Shown: one piece after another, positions 1 to 6,752 of the stretch
How positions within the stretch are numbered: the stretch's first letter is position 1
Layout: each line of letters opens with the position of its first letter
DNA from: Tenacibaculum sp.
GTDB taxonomy: Bacteria; Bacteroidota; Bacteroidia; Flavobacteriales; Flavobacteriaceae
Length of the DNA: 49,432 nt
Direction: 5' to 3'
Assembly (NCBI GenBank): GCA_018456245.1
Contig: JAGYHQ010000007.1
Location: 1-49,432 of the forward strand
Program-made: the position numbers and the translations under genes
Notes under the pieces: generated by a model
What the model was told of the DNA's origin: nothing
Database searches by the model: none
The model's input: the letters and a program-made list of their open reading frames with translations, nothing else

Positions 1-106
1 GTTTTATACGGTTTTCTTGGTGGTGGGGGGGCAGGGAGTTGGGAAGAAGAAACCAACTAAAAACAACAAATTAAAAGGAAATGGGGAGGGGGTGGTGGGT
101 TTTTAA
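1..106. other. anomalous G-rich contig end
   Basis: The first ~106 bases contain long G runs and GGT/GGGA stretches that are alien to the roughly 30% GC sequence that follows. They encode nothing coherent. A stop codon at 104-106 interrupts the frame in which recognisable PrmC sequence starts immediately afterwards. The most likely explanation is a low-quality or chimeric assembly end rather than biology. Confidence 0.6.
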
Positions 107-376
107 GGATGGGAAAAAAAAGAAATTAAAAACAATGTACTTAATAATGAGCCTCATTTGGCATTATTTGTTTCTAATGAAAATCCGTTAATTTTCTACG
201 AAAAGATAGCTGATTTAGCTAAAAATAATCTTAACCAAAACGGAATGTTATTTTTTGAAATTAATCAATACCTAGGTAAAGAAACCGTAAAAATGTTAAA
301 AGAAAAAGGATTTAAAAATATTGAATTAAGAAAAGATTTATTTGGCAATGACAGAATGATAAAAGCTATCTTTTAA
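107..376 (+). CDS. prmC: PrmC (HemK), C-terminal fragment
   Basis: This is the C-terminal part of the N5-glutamine methyltransferase that methylates the GGQ glutamine of peptide chain release factors in the cytoplasm. The open frame reads through EPHLALFV, then FYEKIADLA and the closing FGNDRMIKA, which are the typical tail of the PrmC Rossmann methyltransferase. About 90 residues remain of the usual ~280. The N-terminal helical domain and the NPPY catalytic motif are missing because the sequence before base 107 is aberrant. The frame is open without a start codon from 107, so the TTG at 158 is only an internal codon. The gene is probably intact in the organism and cut by the contig end. Confidence 0.75.
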   Translation, partial: GWEKKEIKNNVLNNEPHLALFVSNENPLIFYEKIADLAKNNLNQNGMLFFEINQYLGKETVKMLKEKGFKNIELRKDLFGNDRMIKAIF

Positions 377-377
377 A

Positions 378-582
378 TTATTATTACTTATATTTAAATC
401 AATATTAAAAGGAGTAAAGTTCCCAATGTTTGTAGGAATATCACTTACCACTTTATATTCATTTATTTTTGTAATTATTCAGTTAGAAAATTACGCACTA
501 TTTAGTAGGAAATATAGGCTTATTTACAATTTTAGCCTTTGTAATGTACATTTCACGAAAAATTGATTGGCAAAATGAATAA
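378..582 (+). pseudogene. creD: creD remnant (inner membrane protein CreD C-terminus), frameshifted
   Basis: In the frame starting near 378 the sequence reads ...SILKGVKFPMFVG..., then LYSFIFVIIQLENYAL. One extra base at about 501-504 shifts the frame, after which VGNIGLF...MYISRKIDW follows up to the stop at 580-582. Together these match the last ~68 residues of CreD, a ~440-residue envelope stress inner membrane protein with C-terminal membrane helices. The N-terminal ~85% is absent, because the fragment starts one base after the prmC stop. It therefore looks like the stump of a deleted gene with a further frameshift. A sequencing error could explain the frameshift but not the missing body. 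The CreD assignment rests on remembered family sequence. Confidence 0.6.
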
Positions 583-591
583 ATAAAAAAC

Positions 592-632
592 AAAAAGGCA
601 TATTCTATAAAGTTAAGAATATGCCTTTTTTA
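592..632. terminator. bidirectional hairpin terminator
   Basis: A 10-bp perfect stem GGCATATTCT/AGAATATGCC (597-606 and 616-625) is flanked by an A run on the left and a T run on the right. It can terminate the creD stump on the plus strand and the DUF3820 gene on the minus strand. Confidence 0.75.
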
Positions 633-851
633 TTAAGAATTTCTTAATTTACGCAAAATATCTTCCATTCCATTAAGTTTAAGTTCATAAACTAACATCA
701 TCATTTTTCCTAACTTTCCTTGCGGAAACCCTTTATTTTTATACCAAATAATATAATATTCAGGAATATCAATTAAATATGTTCCCTTATATTTACCAAA
801 TGGCATTTTTGCTTTTGCTGTATCTAATAAAAATTGTTTATTAAAATTCAT
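633..851 (-). CDS. DUF3820 family small protein
   Basis: This encodes a 72-residue protein with the conserved core MPFGKYKGTYLIDIPEYY and the later GFPQGKLG. That is the signature of DUF3820, also called a putative quorum-sensing-regulated virulence factor family, which is related to a small domain attached to some exonucleases. There is no signal peptide, so it is cytoplasmic. Its biochemical role is not established and I assign none. A TAnnTTTG box ends only four bases before the ATG, which would make the mRNA almost leaderless if that box is used. The gene ends in the shared hairpin at 592-632. It stands alone on the minus strand, divergent from the membrane protein gene that starts at 916. 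Confidence 0.8.
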   Translation of the reverse strand: MNFNKQFLLDTAKAKMPFGKYKGTYLIDIPEYYIIWYKNKGFPQGKLGKMMMLVYELKLNGMEDILRKLRNS

Positions 852-855
852 AAAC

Positions 856-863
856 CAAAAATA
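856..863 (-). promoter_or_regulatory. putative -7 box of DUF3820 gene
   Basis: Read on the minus strand this is TATTTTTG, matching TAnnTTTG. It is 4 bases from the ATG, so transcription would start at or next to the start codon. No clear -33 TTTG was seen. Confidence 0.35.
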
Positions 864-885
864 AGAATTATAAAATACTTTATTT

Positions 886-893
886 TAATTTTG
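886..893 (+). promoter_or_regulatory. putative -7 box for the 916-3176 cluster
   Basis: TAATTTTG matches TAnnTTTG and lies 22 bases before the ATG at 916. This supports 916 rather than 901 as the start codon. Confidence 0.4.
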
Positions 894-915
894 GCAAGAT
901 TTGTATATTTACACT

Positions 916-1428
916 ATGAAAAATATTTTTTTAGATTCAATTGCTTATACTCTACCCTCTTTAGTAACAGGAGTAGTTGCCTATTATATATTAGGAAGTA
1001 TTACACAAAATAATAGTGAAAGTAAAAAAATTGATGCCTTTATCTCTAAAAAAAAGGTTAGTTTACAGATGAAATTACAGGCGTATGAACGTTTATTGTT
1101 GTTTTGTGAACGTATAAACCCGTCAAAATTATTGTTACGTGTTCAATCTATTGGAGAAGATACAAACTCCTATTTACACCTATTAGTAAACACAATAGAA
1201 CAAGAATTTGAACATAATTTAACTCAGCAATTATACATATCAGAAGATGCTTGGGCAACCATTACAGCTTCTAAATTAGCTGTAATAAATAAACTTCATC
1301 TAATTGCTGAAAATTCAGAAAATTCAAAAGATTTTAGAGATAAAATATTAAAAGAATTTTATCAAACTGAAAATCCTATGCAGGTTGCTATTTCAGTCAT
1401 AAAACAAGACGTTAACAATATTTTGTAA
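916..1428 (+). CDS. membrane-anchored conserved protein (DUF7935-like)
   Basis: This 170-residue protein has one N-terminal membrane helix (about residues 6-28, rich in L, V, G, Y). A soluble, mostly helical cytoplasmic part follows, including the stretch LQAYERLLLFCERINP, which I associate with a conserved Bacteroidetes family (DUF7935). Function is unknown. I chose the ATG at 916 over the in-frame ATG at 901 because it gives a normal membrane anchor and because a -7 box ends at 893. It is followed after 11 bases by an esterase and then by xerD, so the three genes probably share a transcript. That arrangement does not reveal a function. The family name is from memory; the topology is read from the sequence. 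Confidence 0.7.
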   Translation: MKNIFLDSIAYTLPSLVTGVVAYYILGSITQNNSESKKIDAFISKKKVSLQMKLQAYERLLLFCERINPSKLLLRVQSIGEDTNSYLHLLVNTIEQEFEHNLTQQLYISEDAWATITASKLAVINKLHLIAENSENSKDFRDKILKEFYQTENPMQVAISVIKQDVNNIL

Positions 1429-1439
1429 TAACAGATAAT

Positions 1440-2258
1440 ATGAGGCTAAAATCAATTTTTCTTTTTTTTATTTTCAATTGTATATCAGTATTTAGTTCTA
1501 ATGTAGATACTCTTACGGTTGTAAGTAAATCTATGGATAAAACTATTAAAAATGTAGTAATTATACCTGATAGTTACCAAACTAATAATAATAATTACCC
1601 TGTTTTATATCTACTTCACGGTGCTAATGGAGATTACACCAATTGGGTAACCAGAGTACCTAAACTAAAAGAATACGCCGATAAATACAATATGTTAATT
1701 GTATGCCCTGACGGGGGAAATACAAGTTGGTATTTTAATAGCCCTATTGATAAAAATTTTAATTACGAAACTTACATATCAAAAGAATTAATTAAAAAAG
1801 TAGATAAAAAATACAGAACATTACCAAAAAAACAAGGCAGAGCAATTACAGGTTTAAGTATGGGAGGGCACGGAGCCTTTTATTTAGCCTTTAAACACCA
1901 AAATATTTGGGGTGCTGTTGGTAGTATGAGTGGTTGCTTTGATATTCGTCAATTCCCATTTCGTTGGGATTTAAGTAAACGATTAGGAGAATATTATGAA
2001 AATAAAAATATTTGGGAAGAAAATACCGTAATTAATATGGTTTACAGGTTAAAAAAGAACAGCTTAAAACTAATATTTGATTGTGGCGTTAAAGACATAT
2101 TTTATAAGCAGAACAAAAGCCTCCATAAAAAATTAATTGAAAGAAATATACCACACGATTATATTGAACGTGCAGGTGGGCATAGTTGGAATTATTGGGC
2201 AAACTCTATAGAATATCAGCTTCTATTTTTTTATAATTACTTTAAATCGGTAAAATAA
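1440..2258 (+). CDS. secreted esterase, alpha/beta hydrolase fold (PF00756 type)
   Basis: This 272-residue protein has a Sec signal peptide (hydrophobic residues 5-19, cleavage near VFSS). It belongs to the putative esterase family that includes antigen 85, feruloyl esterase and S-formylglutathione hydrolase-like enzymes. The oxyanion region PVLYLLHGANGD lies at 54-65. The nucleophile elbow is GLSMG (138-142, Ser140). Asp219 in CGVKD and His248 in GGHSW complete a plausible catalytic triad. Length is normal for the family. It is predicted to hydrolyse an ester outside the cytoplasmic membrane, but the substrate cannot be deduced. The gene sits between a membrane protein gene and xerD. The xerD start codon follows its stop codon directly, which suggests translational coupling. 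Confidence 0.85.
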   Translation: MRLKSIFLFFIFNCISVFSSNVDTLTVVSKSMDKTIKNVVIIPDSYQTNNNNYPVLYLLHGANGDYTNWVTRVPKLKEYADKYNMLIVCPDGGNTSWYFNSPIDKNFNYETYISKELIKKVDKKYRTLPKKQGRAITGLSMGGHGAFYLAFKHQNIWGAVGSMSGCFDIRQFPFRWDLSKRLGEYYENKNIWEENTVINMVYRLKKNSLKLIFDCGVKDIFYKQNKSLHKKLIERNIPHDYIERAGGHSWNYWANSIEYQLLFFYNYFKSVK

Positions 2259-3176
2259 TTGACAAATTGGTTAACATTAATACAAGATTATTTACTCTAT
2301 TTAAAAATAGAACGAGGATTATCAAAAAATTCAATAGATAATTACGAGAGAGATATTAAAAAATTAGCCTTTTTTATAGATGAATTTAATATAAATGTTT
2401 CCCCTACCAATATTCAAAAAGAGGTTATTCAGCAGTTTATTTATTCTATATCAAATAAATTAAACCCAAGAAGTCAGGCACGTATAATATCAGGATTACG
2501 AGGTTTTTTTGACTATTTAGTGCTTGAAGACTATAGAGATGATAACCCATTAGACCTTATTGATTCGCCTAAAATAGGAATAAAACTACCCGACAGTTTA
2601 TCAAAAGAAGAAATTAACAACCTTATTTCTGCAATAGATTTAAGCCACCCACAAGGAGAGAGAAACAGAACAATTATTGAAACCATTTATTGTTGTGGTT
2701 TACGTGTTAGTGAGCTTATTAATTTACAATTATCTGATTTATTTTTTGATGACGGTTATATTCGTGTTTTAGGAAAAGGAAATAAATACAGATTTGTACC
2801 AATACATAGTAGCACTATAAAATACCTGAATTTTTACATTAACGATATCCGAAGTCATATTTTACCCAAGGAAAAAGACAAGGATATTGTATTTTTAAAT
2901 AGACGTGGTGGAAGACTATCACGCCAAATGATTTTTATAATTTTAAAAGATTTAGCTACAAAAATTAATCTATCAAAAAAAATAGGACCTCACACATTAA
3001 GGCATTCTTTTGCAACACATTTATTAAAAAACGGAGCCGATTTACGTGTTATTCAACAACTATTGGGGCACGAAAGCATAACAACTACTGAAATTTATGT
3101 ACATTTAGATAAAAGTTACCTACAAGAAGTGGTTAACAAATTTCATCCAAGAAGTAAAAATAATTTAGGAAAGTAA
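2259..3176 (+). CDS. xerD: tyrosine recombinase XerD
   Basis: This 305-residue site-specific recombinase, with XerC as partner where present, would resolve chromosome dimers at dif during cell division. The N-terminal SAM-like core-binding domain covers about residues 1-95 and the catalytic domain about 110-300. The catalytic set is complete: Arg149 (CGLRVSEL), Lys173, His245 and Arg248 (HTLRHSFATH), His271 (LLGHES) and nucleophile Tyr280. The start is a TTG directly after the esterase stop; no ATG lies near the N-terminus. Length and sequence fit the housekeeping XerD rather than a phage or island integrase, and no att-like repeats flank it. Downstream it converges on the SRP RNA gene. Confidence 0.93.
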   Translation: MTNWLTLIQDYLLYLKIERGLSKNSIDNYERDIKKLAFFIDEFNINVSPTNIQKEVIQQFIYSISNKLNPRSQARIISGLRGFFDYLVLEDYRDDNPLDLIDSPKIGIKLPDSLSKEEINNLISAIDLSHPQGERNRTIIETIYCCGLRVSELINLQLSDLFFDDGYIRVLGKGNKYRFVPIHSSTIKYLNFYINDIRSHILPKEKDKDIVFLNRRGGRLSRQMIFIILKDLATKINLSKKIGPHTLRHSFATHLLKNGADLRVIQQLLGHESITTTEIYVHLDKSYLQEVVNKFHPRSKNNLGK

Positions 3177-3187
3177 AGGGAATAAAA

Positions 3188-3288
3188 AATGGCAAGCTAC
3201 CTACATCACACCGCTACGACCTAAGTACCCTTGCTGTATTCCTACCCTGGGGGATTAAAAGGGAGCTGGTTGTGTAGAACTTGCCAGT
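3188..3288 (-). ncRNA. ffs: small signal recognition particle RNA (4.5S)
   Basis: Read on the minus strand, the RNA starts around TGGCAAG and ends CTTGCCA, giving a closed terminal stem. Between them lies the SRP core with CCAGGGTAGGAATACAGCAA, which matches the conserved asymmetric loop and GGAA tetraloop of bacterial SRP domain IV. About 100 nt is right for the small bacterial form. A T run following the 3' stem serves as terminator. The RNA binds Ffh and targets membrane proteins to the Sec translocon. A very strong promoter lies immediately upstream. The exact ends are estimated to within a few bases. Confidence 0.88.
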
Positions 3289-3434
3289 GCAAAGATACAA
3301 TCTTTTTTATTTTCAACAAATGTATCTATAACTTTTTCTTGTTTTTCTAATATTGTTTCAATACCCTTATCAATTATCTGTTTCGTAATTCCTTTTACAC
3401 TATCTAATTCATCTCTTTTTAAAAGTTCACTCAC
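3255..3434 (-). CDS. possible small protein between lipA and the SRP RNA
   Basis: A 59-codon open frame with a GTG start begins MSELLKRDELDSVKGITKQI and continues as a charged, helical, Lys/Glu-rich peptide. It lies downstream of lipA on the same strand. Its last ~11 codons (ASSTQPAPF end) run into the 5' part of the SRP RNA, and its middle carries the SRP promoter. The codon choice before the SRP gene looks coding-like, but I recognise no family and see no ribosome binding site. It may be a real small gene, a degraded gene end, or chance. Confidence 0.3.
   Translation of the reverse strand: MSELLKRDELDSVKGITKQIIDKGIETILEKQEKVIDTFVENKKDCIFALASSTQPAPF
3290..3320 (-). promoter_or_regulatory. 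consensus Bacteroidetes promoter of the SRP RNA
   Basis: On the minus strand, TTTG (3317-3320), a 19-base spacer and TATCTTTG (3290-3297) give the textbook -33/-7 arrangement. The predicted start falls at about 3286, just at the beginning of the SRP RNA stem. Confidence 0.8.
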
Positions 3435-3460
3435 TTTGCTAAAATAGTTAATATTTCTAT

Positions 3461-4336
3461 TTATCGAGCATGTTTATAAGCCTTATAAGAAGAACGAACT
3501 AATGCACTACTTTCAACATACATAAAGCCCATTTCTTCTCCTATTTTTTTGTATTTAGCAAATTGGTTTGGGGTAATAAATTGTTTTACAGGTAAATGTT
3601 TTTTACTTGGTTGTAAATACTGCCCTATTGTTAAAATATCTAATCCAACGCTTTTAAGTTCTTTCATTGTTTCAATAACTTCGTCTTCTCTTTCTCCTAA
3701 ACCAAGCATAATACCTGATTTTGTTCGCATTCCTCTTTCTTTTAAATATTTAAGAACTCCTAAACTTCTGTCAAATTTTGCTTGAATACGCACCTCCCTT
3801 GTTAATCTACGCACCGTTTCCATATTATGTGAAACTACCTCTGGGTGAACCTCAATAATCCTATCAATTAATTTTTTATTACCCTGAAAGTCAGGAATTA
3901 ATGTTTCCAAAGTTGTTTTTGGGTTAGCTCTACGGATTGCCTGTACTGTTTCTGCCCAAATAATAGAGCCTCCGTCTTTTAAATCATCTCTATCAACTGA
4001 TGTTATAACCGCATGTTTAATATTCATAAGTTTTATAGAACGAGCAACCTTTTCAGGCTCTTCCCATTCCACAGTTTCAGGTCTTCCTGTTTTAACTCCA
4101 CAAAATCCGCAAGAACGGGTACAAATGTTCCCTAAAATCATAAAAGTAGCTGTTCCTTCACCCCAACATTCCCCCATATTTGGGCAACTTCCACTGGTAC
4201 AAATAGTATTTAATTTATACTTATCTACCAAACCACGAAGTTCAGTGTATTTTTTACCAACAGGTAATTTTACACGTAACCATTTTGGTTTTTTAGTCCT
4301 TTCAGTAGGTTTTGTTATAGTTGAGTTGTCTGACAT
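3461..4336 (-). CDS. lipA: lipoyl synthase LipA
   Basis: This 291-residue radical SAM enzyme inserts two sulfur atoms into protein-bound octanoyl groups to make the lipoyl cofactor in the cytoplasm. Both iron-sulfur sites are visible: the auxiliary cluster cysteines Cys46, Cys51 and Cys57 (CTSGSCPNMGECW), and the radical SAM triad Cys72, Cys76 and Cys79 (CTRSCGFC). The C-terminal RSSY serine that ligates the auxiliary cluster is present. Length is normal. lipA lies between smpB (upstream, same strand, 29 bases) and the SRP RNA, and may be transcribed from the smpB promoter. Its product would serve the 2-oxoacid dehydrogenase complexes whose E3 subunit, Lpd, is encoded at 39.3 kb. Confidence 0.97.
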   Translation of the reverse strand: MSDNSTITKPTERTKKPKWLRVKLPVGKKYTELRGLVDKYKLNTICTSGSCPNMGECWGEGTATFMILGNICTRSCGFCGVKTGRPETVEWEEPEKVARSIKLMNIKHAVITSVDRDDLKDGGSIIWAETVQAIRRANPKTTLETLIPDFQGNKKLIDRIIEVHPEVVSHNMETVRRLTREVRIQAKFDRSLGVLKYLKERGMRTKSGIMLGLGEREDEVIETMKELKSVGLDILTIGQYLQPSKKHLPVKQFITPNQFAKYKKIGEEMGFMYVESSALVRSSYKAYKHAR

Positions 4337-4365
4337 ATATTTTATTAAAATACAATCTTGTATTT

Positions 4366-4824
4366 TTAACTATAATTCTTTTTAATTCTTGCTAAATCTT
4401 TCTTGTTATCACGGTCTTTTAGGGTTTGGCGTTTATCGTGTATTTTTTTACCTTTTGCCAAAGCTATTTCTAATTTAGCCCATCCTTTTTCATTTATATA
4501 TAATCTTAAAGGAACAATGGTATTCCCTTTTACTTCAACTTCTTTAGCTAATTTTTTAAGTTCTCTTTTATTTAAAAGTAAACGGCGTTCACTTTTAGGT
4601 TTATGATTATAGCTATTACCATAAATATACTCCTCAATATACATATTTATTACAAAAAGCTCTCCTCTTTCAGTAAATTCACAAAAGCTCTCTGTAATTC
4701 TTGCTTTACTTTGGCGAATTGATTTAATCTCCGTACCAGTTAATTGAATTCCAGCAGTATATTTATCTAAAATCTCGTACTCAAAACGAGCTTTTTTATT
4801 CTGTATGTTTATATCCTTTTGCAT
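4366..4824 (-). CDS. smpB: SsrA-binding protein SmpB
   Basis: This 152-residue partner of tmRNA acts in trans-translation, rescuing stalled ribosomes in the cytoplasm. The OB-fold core shows the family motifs NKKARFEYEI near the N-terminus, LTGTEIKSIR, and the basic tail GKKIHDKRQTLKDRD. The open frame extends 19 codons further upstream. I chose the ATG at 4824 because the extra residues do not resemble SmpB and because a strong promoter box at 4835-4842 lies inside that extension. No tmRNA gene is seen in this window. lipA follows 29 bases downstream. Confidence 0.95.
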   Translation of the reverse strand: MQKDINIQNKKARFEYEILDKYTAGIQLTGTEIKSIRQSKARITESFCEFTERGELFVINMYIEEYIYGNSYNHKPKSERRLLLNKRELKKLAKEVEVKGNTIVPLRLYINEKGWAKLEIALAKGKKIHDKRQTLKDRDNKKDLARIKKNYS

Positions 4825-4834
4825 AAAATAAAAA

Positions 4835-4864
4835 CAAAGATACATTTTGATATTGATATACAAA
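4835..4864 (-). promoter_or_regulatory. smpB-lipA promoter
   Basis: On the minus strand, TTTG (4861-4864), an 18-base spacer and TATCTTTG (4835-4842) match the Bacteroidetes consensus. The box ends 10 bases before the smpB ATG, so the leader would be only a few bases long. Confidence 0.7.
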
Positions 4865-4939
4865 GAATTTACCAAAAACAAATAAAATTCATAGCATAAA
4901 AATCATCATCTCCATAATCTATAAAATAAAAATAATTAA

Positions 4940-4947
4940 TAATTTTG
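4940..4947 (+). promoter_or_regulatory. putative -7 box of the porin gene
   Basis: TAATTTTG matches TAnnTTTG and lies 49 bases before the porin ATG. No TTTG at the expected -33 distance was seen. Confidence 0.4.
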
Positions 4948-4996
4948 TACATATATTAAACATAATCAAATTTTAACAATATTTAATTCAAAAGTT

Positions 4997-6037
4997 ATGA
5001 AAAATAAGACATTTTTTACTTTGGTATTATTATTAAGTTTTTTCTTTGTAAATGCACAAGAAAAAGAGAAGAAAAATTTATTTAGTTTTGAGGTAATAGG
5101 CGACACCTATTTTAAGACAAATATTAACTCAACAAATTCAACAAAAACAACTTTAAATACTCCATCAACAGCATTTGCTGACAAAAACGGATTTGCATTA
5201 GGTATGATTAACGCCATTGCAAAATACGAAACAAATAAAGTTGAATTAGTGGGCGATTTTTTTACAGGACCAAGAGCAGAGCAAGCCACTACAAATTCTC
5301 TTATTAATCAATTATATGTAAAGTATTCTCCTACTTCAAAAATTGATATTACATTTGGTAAATTTAATACTTTTTTAGGGTATGAAATAATATCTCCTAA
5401 GGGCAACTTTAACTATTCTACAAGTTATTTATTTACTAACGGACCATTTTCACACACAGGTATAACAGGAAAATATAAATTTTCTGATGACCATTCTTTA
5501 CTATTTGCTGTAATGAATGCGAATGATGACAATAAATTTAATAGCAATGGTGCATTTACCTTAGGTTTACAGTATAGTATTAAAGGGCAAAATATTAACC
5601 TTGTTTACGGTAAAAAAAATGACGGAAAAACTAACACAGGAAAATCATTTCAAATTGATTATACAGGAGGATTTAACATAACAAACAAATTTTTCTTAGG
5701 TATTAATGCATCATACGAAACTACTAAAGACAAAAGTATAGACGATAATTTTGGTTTCTACGGAGTTACTCTTTACGGGTTATTTGAAATAAGCCCTAAA
5801 TTTAAATTAGGATTACGCCCTGAATATTTTAGCAGATATGTAGGTAGTGAAAATAATAACTATTTTGCAGGAACTTTATCAGGAAATTGGATGATTGCTA
5901 AAAATTTAAGAGTAATTCCTGAGTTTAGAATTGATTATAACAAAAACAAACCTTTTGTTGATAATGATTTATCTCCTCAAAAAAGTTTAAGTTCTTTCTT
6001 AGTTGGCGTTGTATACAACTTTGAAAAGAGTTTGTAA
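4997..6037 (+). CDS. outer membrane beta-barrel porin (OmpL/BBP2-like, PF07642 type)
   Basis: This 346-residue protein has a signal peptide (residues 1-20, ending VNAQ). The mature part is dominated by alternating aromatic and polar beta-strand segments such as KIDITFGKFNTFLGYE and ends in a short barrel-closing strand with an aromatic residue (VVYNFEKSL). The pattern of paired strands with GKF/NTFLGYE and the TGITGKYKF turn resembles the Bacteroidetes barrel porin family PF07642. It probably forms a passive channel in the outer membrane; the substrate is unknown. It is transcribed alone and is followed by a perfect hairpin terminator. Confidence 0.75.
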   Translation: MKNKTFFTLVLLLSFFFVNAQEKEKKNLFSFEVIGDTYFKTNINSTNSTKTTLNTPSTAFADKNGFALGMINAIAKYETNKVELVGDFFTGPRAEQATTNSLINQLYVKYSPTSKIDITFGKFNTFLGYEIISPKGNFNYSTSYLFTNGPFSHTGITGKYKFSDDHSLLFAVMNANDDNKFNSNGAFTLGLQYSIKGQNINLVYGKKNDGKTNTGKSFQIDYTGGFNITNKFFLGINASYETTKDKSIDDNFGFYGVTLYGLFEISPKFKLGLRPEYFSRYVGSENNNYFAGTLSGNWMIAKNLRVIPEFRIDYNKNKPFVDNDLSPQKSLSSFLVGVVYNFEKSL

Positions 6038-6057
6038 AAAAGTATAAATTACAAGAT

Positions 6058-6094
6058 AAAAAGCCAACATATTTTAAAATATGTTGGCTTTTTG
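6058..6094 (+). terminator. rho-independent terminator of the porin gene
   Basis: The 14-base arms AGCCAACATATTTT/AAAATATGTTGGCT (6062-6075 and 6076-6089) are perfectly complementary and followed by a T run. The inner A/T pairs would open to form the loop. Confidence 0.8.
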
Positions 6095-6122
6095 TATTCT
6101 TATGATAATTAATAAACTAAAA

Positions 6123-6638
6123 ATGAATAAAACATTAATTGAAATCAACAAATTAATTGAAAAAAATAATGGAAAACCAATACTTTTAAATGAAAATGAT
6201 GAAGACACACATTGGTTTAAGTGTAACAAAAAATACACTAAAATTGAAATAGAACAATGGGAAAAAAGCACAAATATTCCATTACCGAAAGAGTATAAAG
6301 AGTTTTTAATTACTGTAGGTGCTTGTGAATTATATTTTAATAATTATGGAGGAATTGAGTTTTATCAATTAGAAAAACTAAAAAGTTTTGCAGAAGAAGT
6401 TTTTGGTGGTGATTGGGAAAATCCTTTCCCTAAATTATTGTTCATTGGTTCAATTTTTAATACTGGAGATATTATTGGCTATAATCTTACAAAAAAATCT
6501 AAAAATAACCTAAGCGTGTATGGTGTATGGGAATTTTATCCTGAAGAATGGCTTAACAATATTAATGAGTTTGTTTCATTAAGTTATTACCTCCAGCAAT
6601 TAGTAAATTCAAATGGAAAGAAATATTCTTTGTTATGA
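6123..6638 (+). CDS. SMI1/KNR4 (SUKH) family immunity-like protein
   Basis: This 171-residue cytoplasmic protein shows the SUKH-1 pattern: a helix, then IEQWEKSTNIPLPKEYKEFL, then G, a YGG turn (NNYGGIEFYQLE), and a later strand containing GDIIGYNL. SUKH proteins often neutralise nuclease toxins of contact-dependent or secreted polymorphic systems. I start at the ATG at 6123; in-frame ATGs at 6081 and 6102 lie in or next to the porin terminator. No toxin gene, Rhs or VgrG lies nearby, so it is an orphan immunity gene or has a different role. It sits between housekeeping genes, which is common for horizontally spread SUKH genes. Confidence 0.75.
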   Translation: MNKTLIEINKLIEKNNGKPILLNENDEDTHWFKCNKKYTKIEIEQWEKSTNIPLPKEYKEFLITVGACELYFNNYGGIEFYQLEKLKSFAEEVFGGDWENPFPKLLFIGSIFNTGDIIGYNLTKKSKNNLSVYGVWEFYPEEWLNNINEFVSLSYYLQQLVNSNGKKYSLL

Positions 6639-6720
6639 CAATAAATACACGTTAATTAAGCCAATTAAATATTTTAATTTTTTAGAATAAATACCCTGTT
6701 TTCTTTTACTGTCTTTTTAT

Positions 6721-6728
6721 TACCTTTG
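6721..6728 (+). promoter_or_regulatory. putative -7 box of tkt-rpe
   Basis: TACCTTTG matches TAnnTTTG and ends 24 bases before the ATG at 6753. It overlaps an upstream in-frame start candidate at 6726, ruling that candidate out if this box is used. Confidence 0.6.
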
Positions 6729-6752
6729 CTCAAAATAACAACCAACAACACA

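Noticed and set aside
2259..3176. Tyrosine recombinase as a sign of a genomic island or prophage
   Set aside because: Length and sequence fit housekeeping XerD, it sits among core genes, and no att repeats or phage genes are nearby.
6081..6122. Longer N-terminus for the SUKH gene
   Set aside because: The extension starts within the porin terminator hairpin and adds non-conserved residues.
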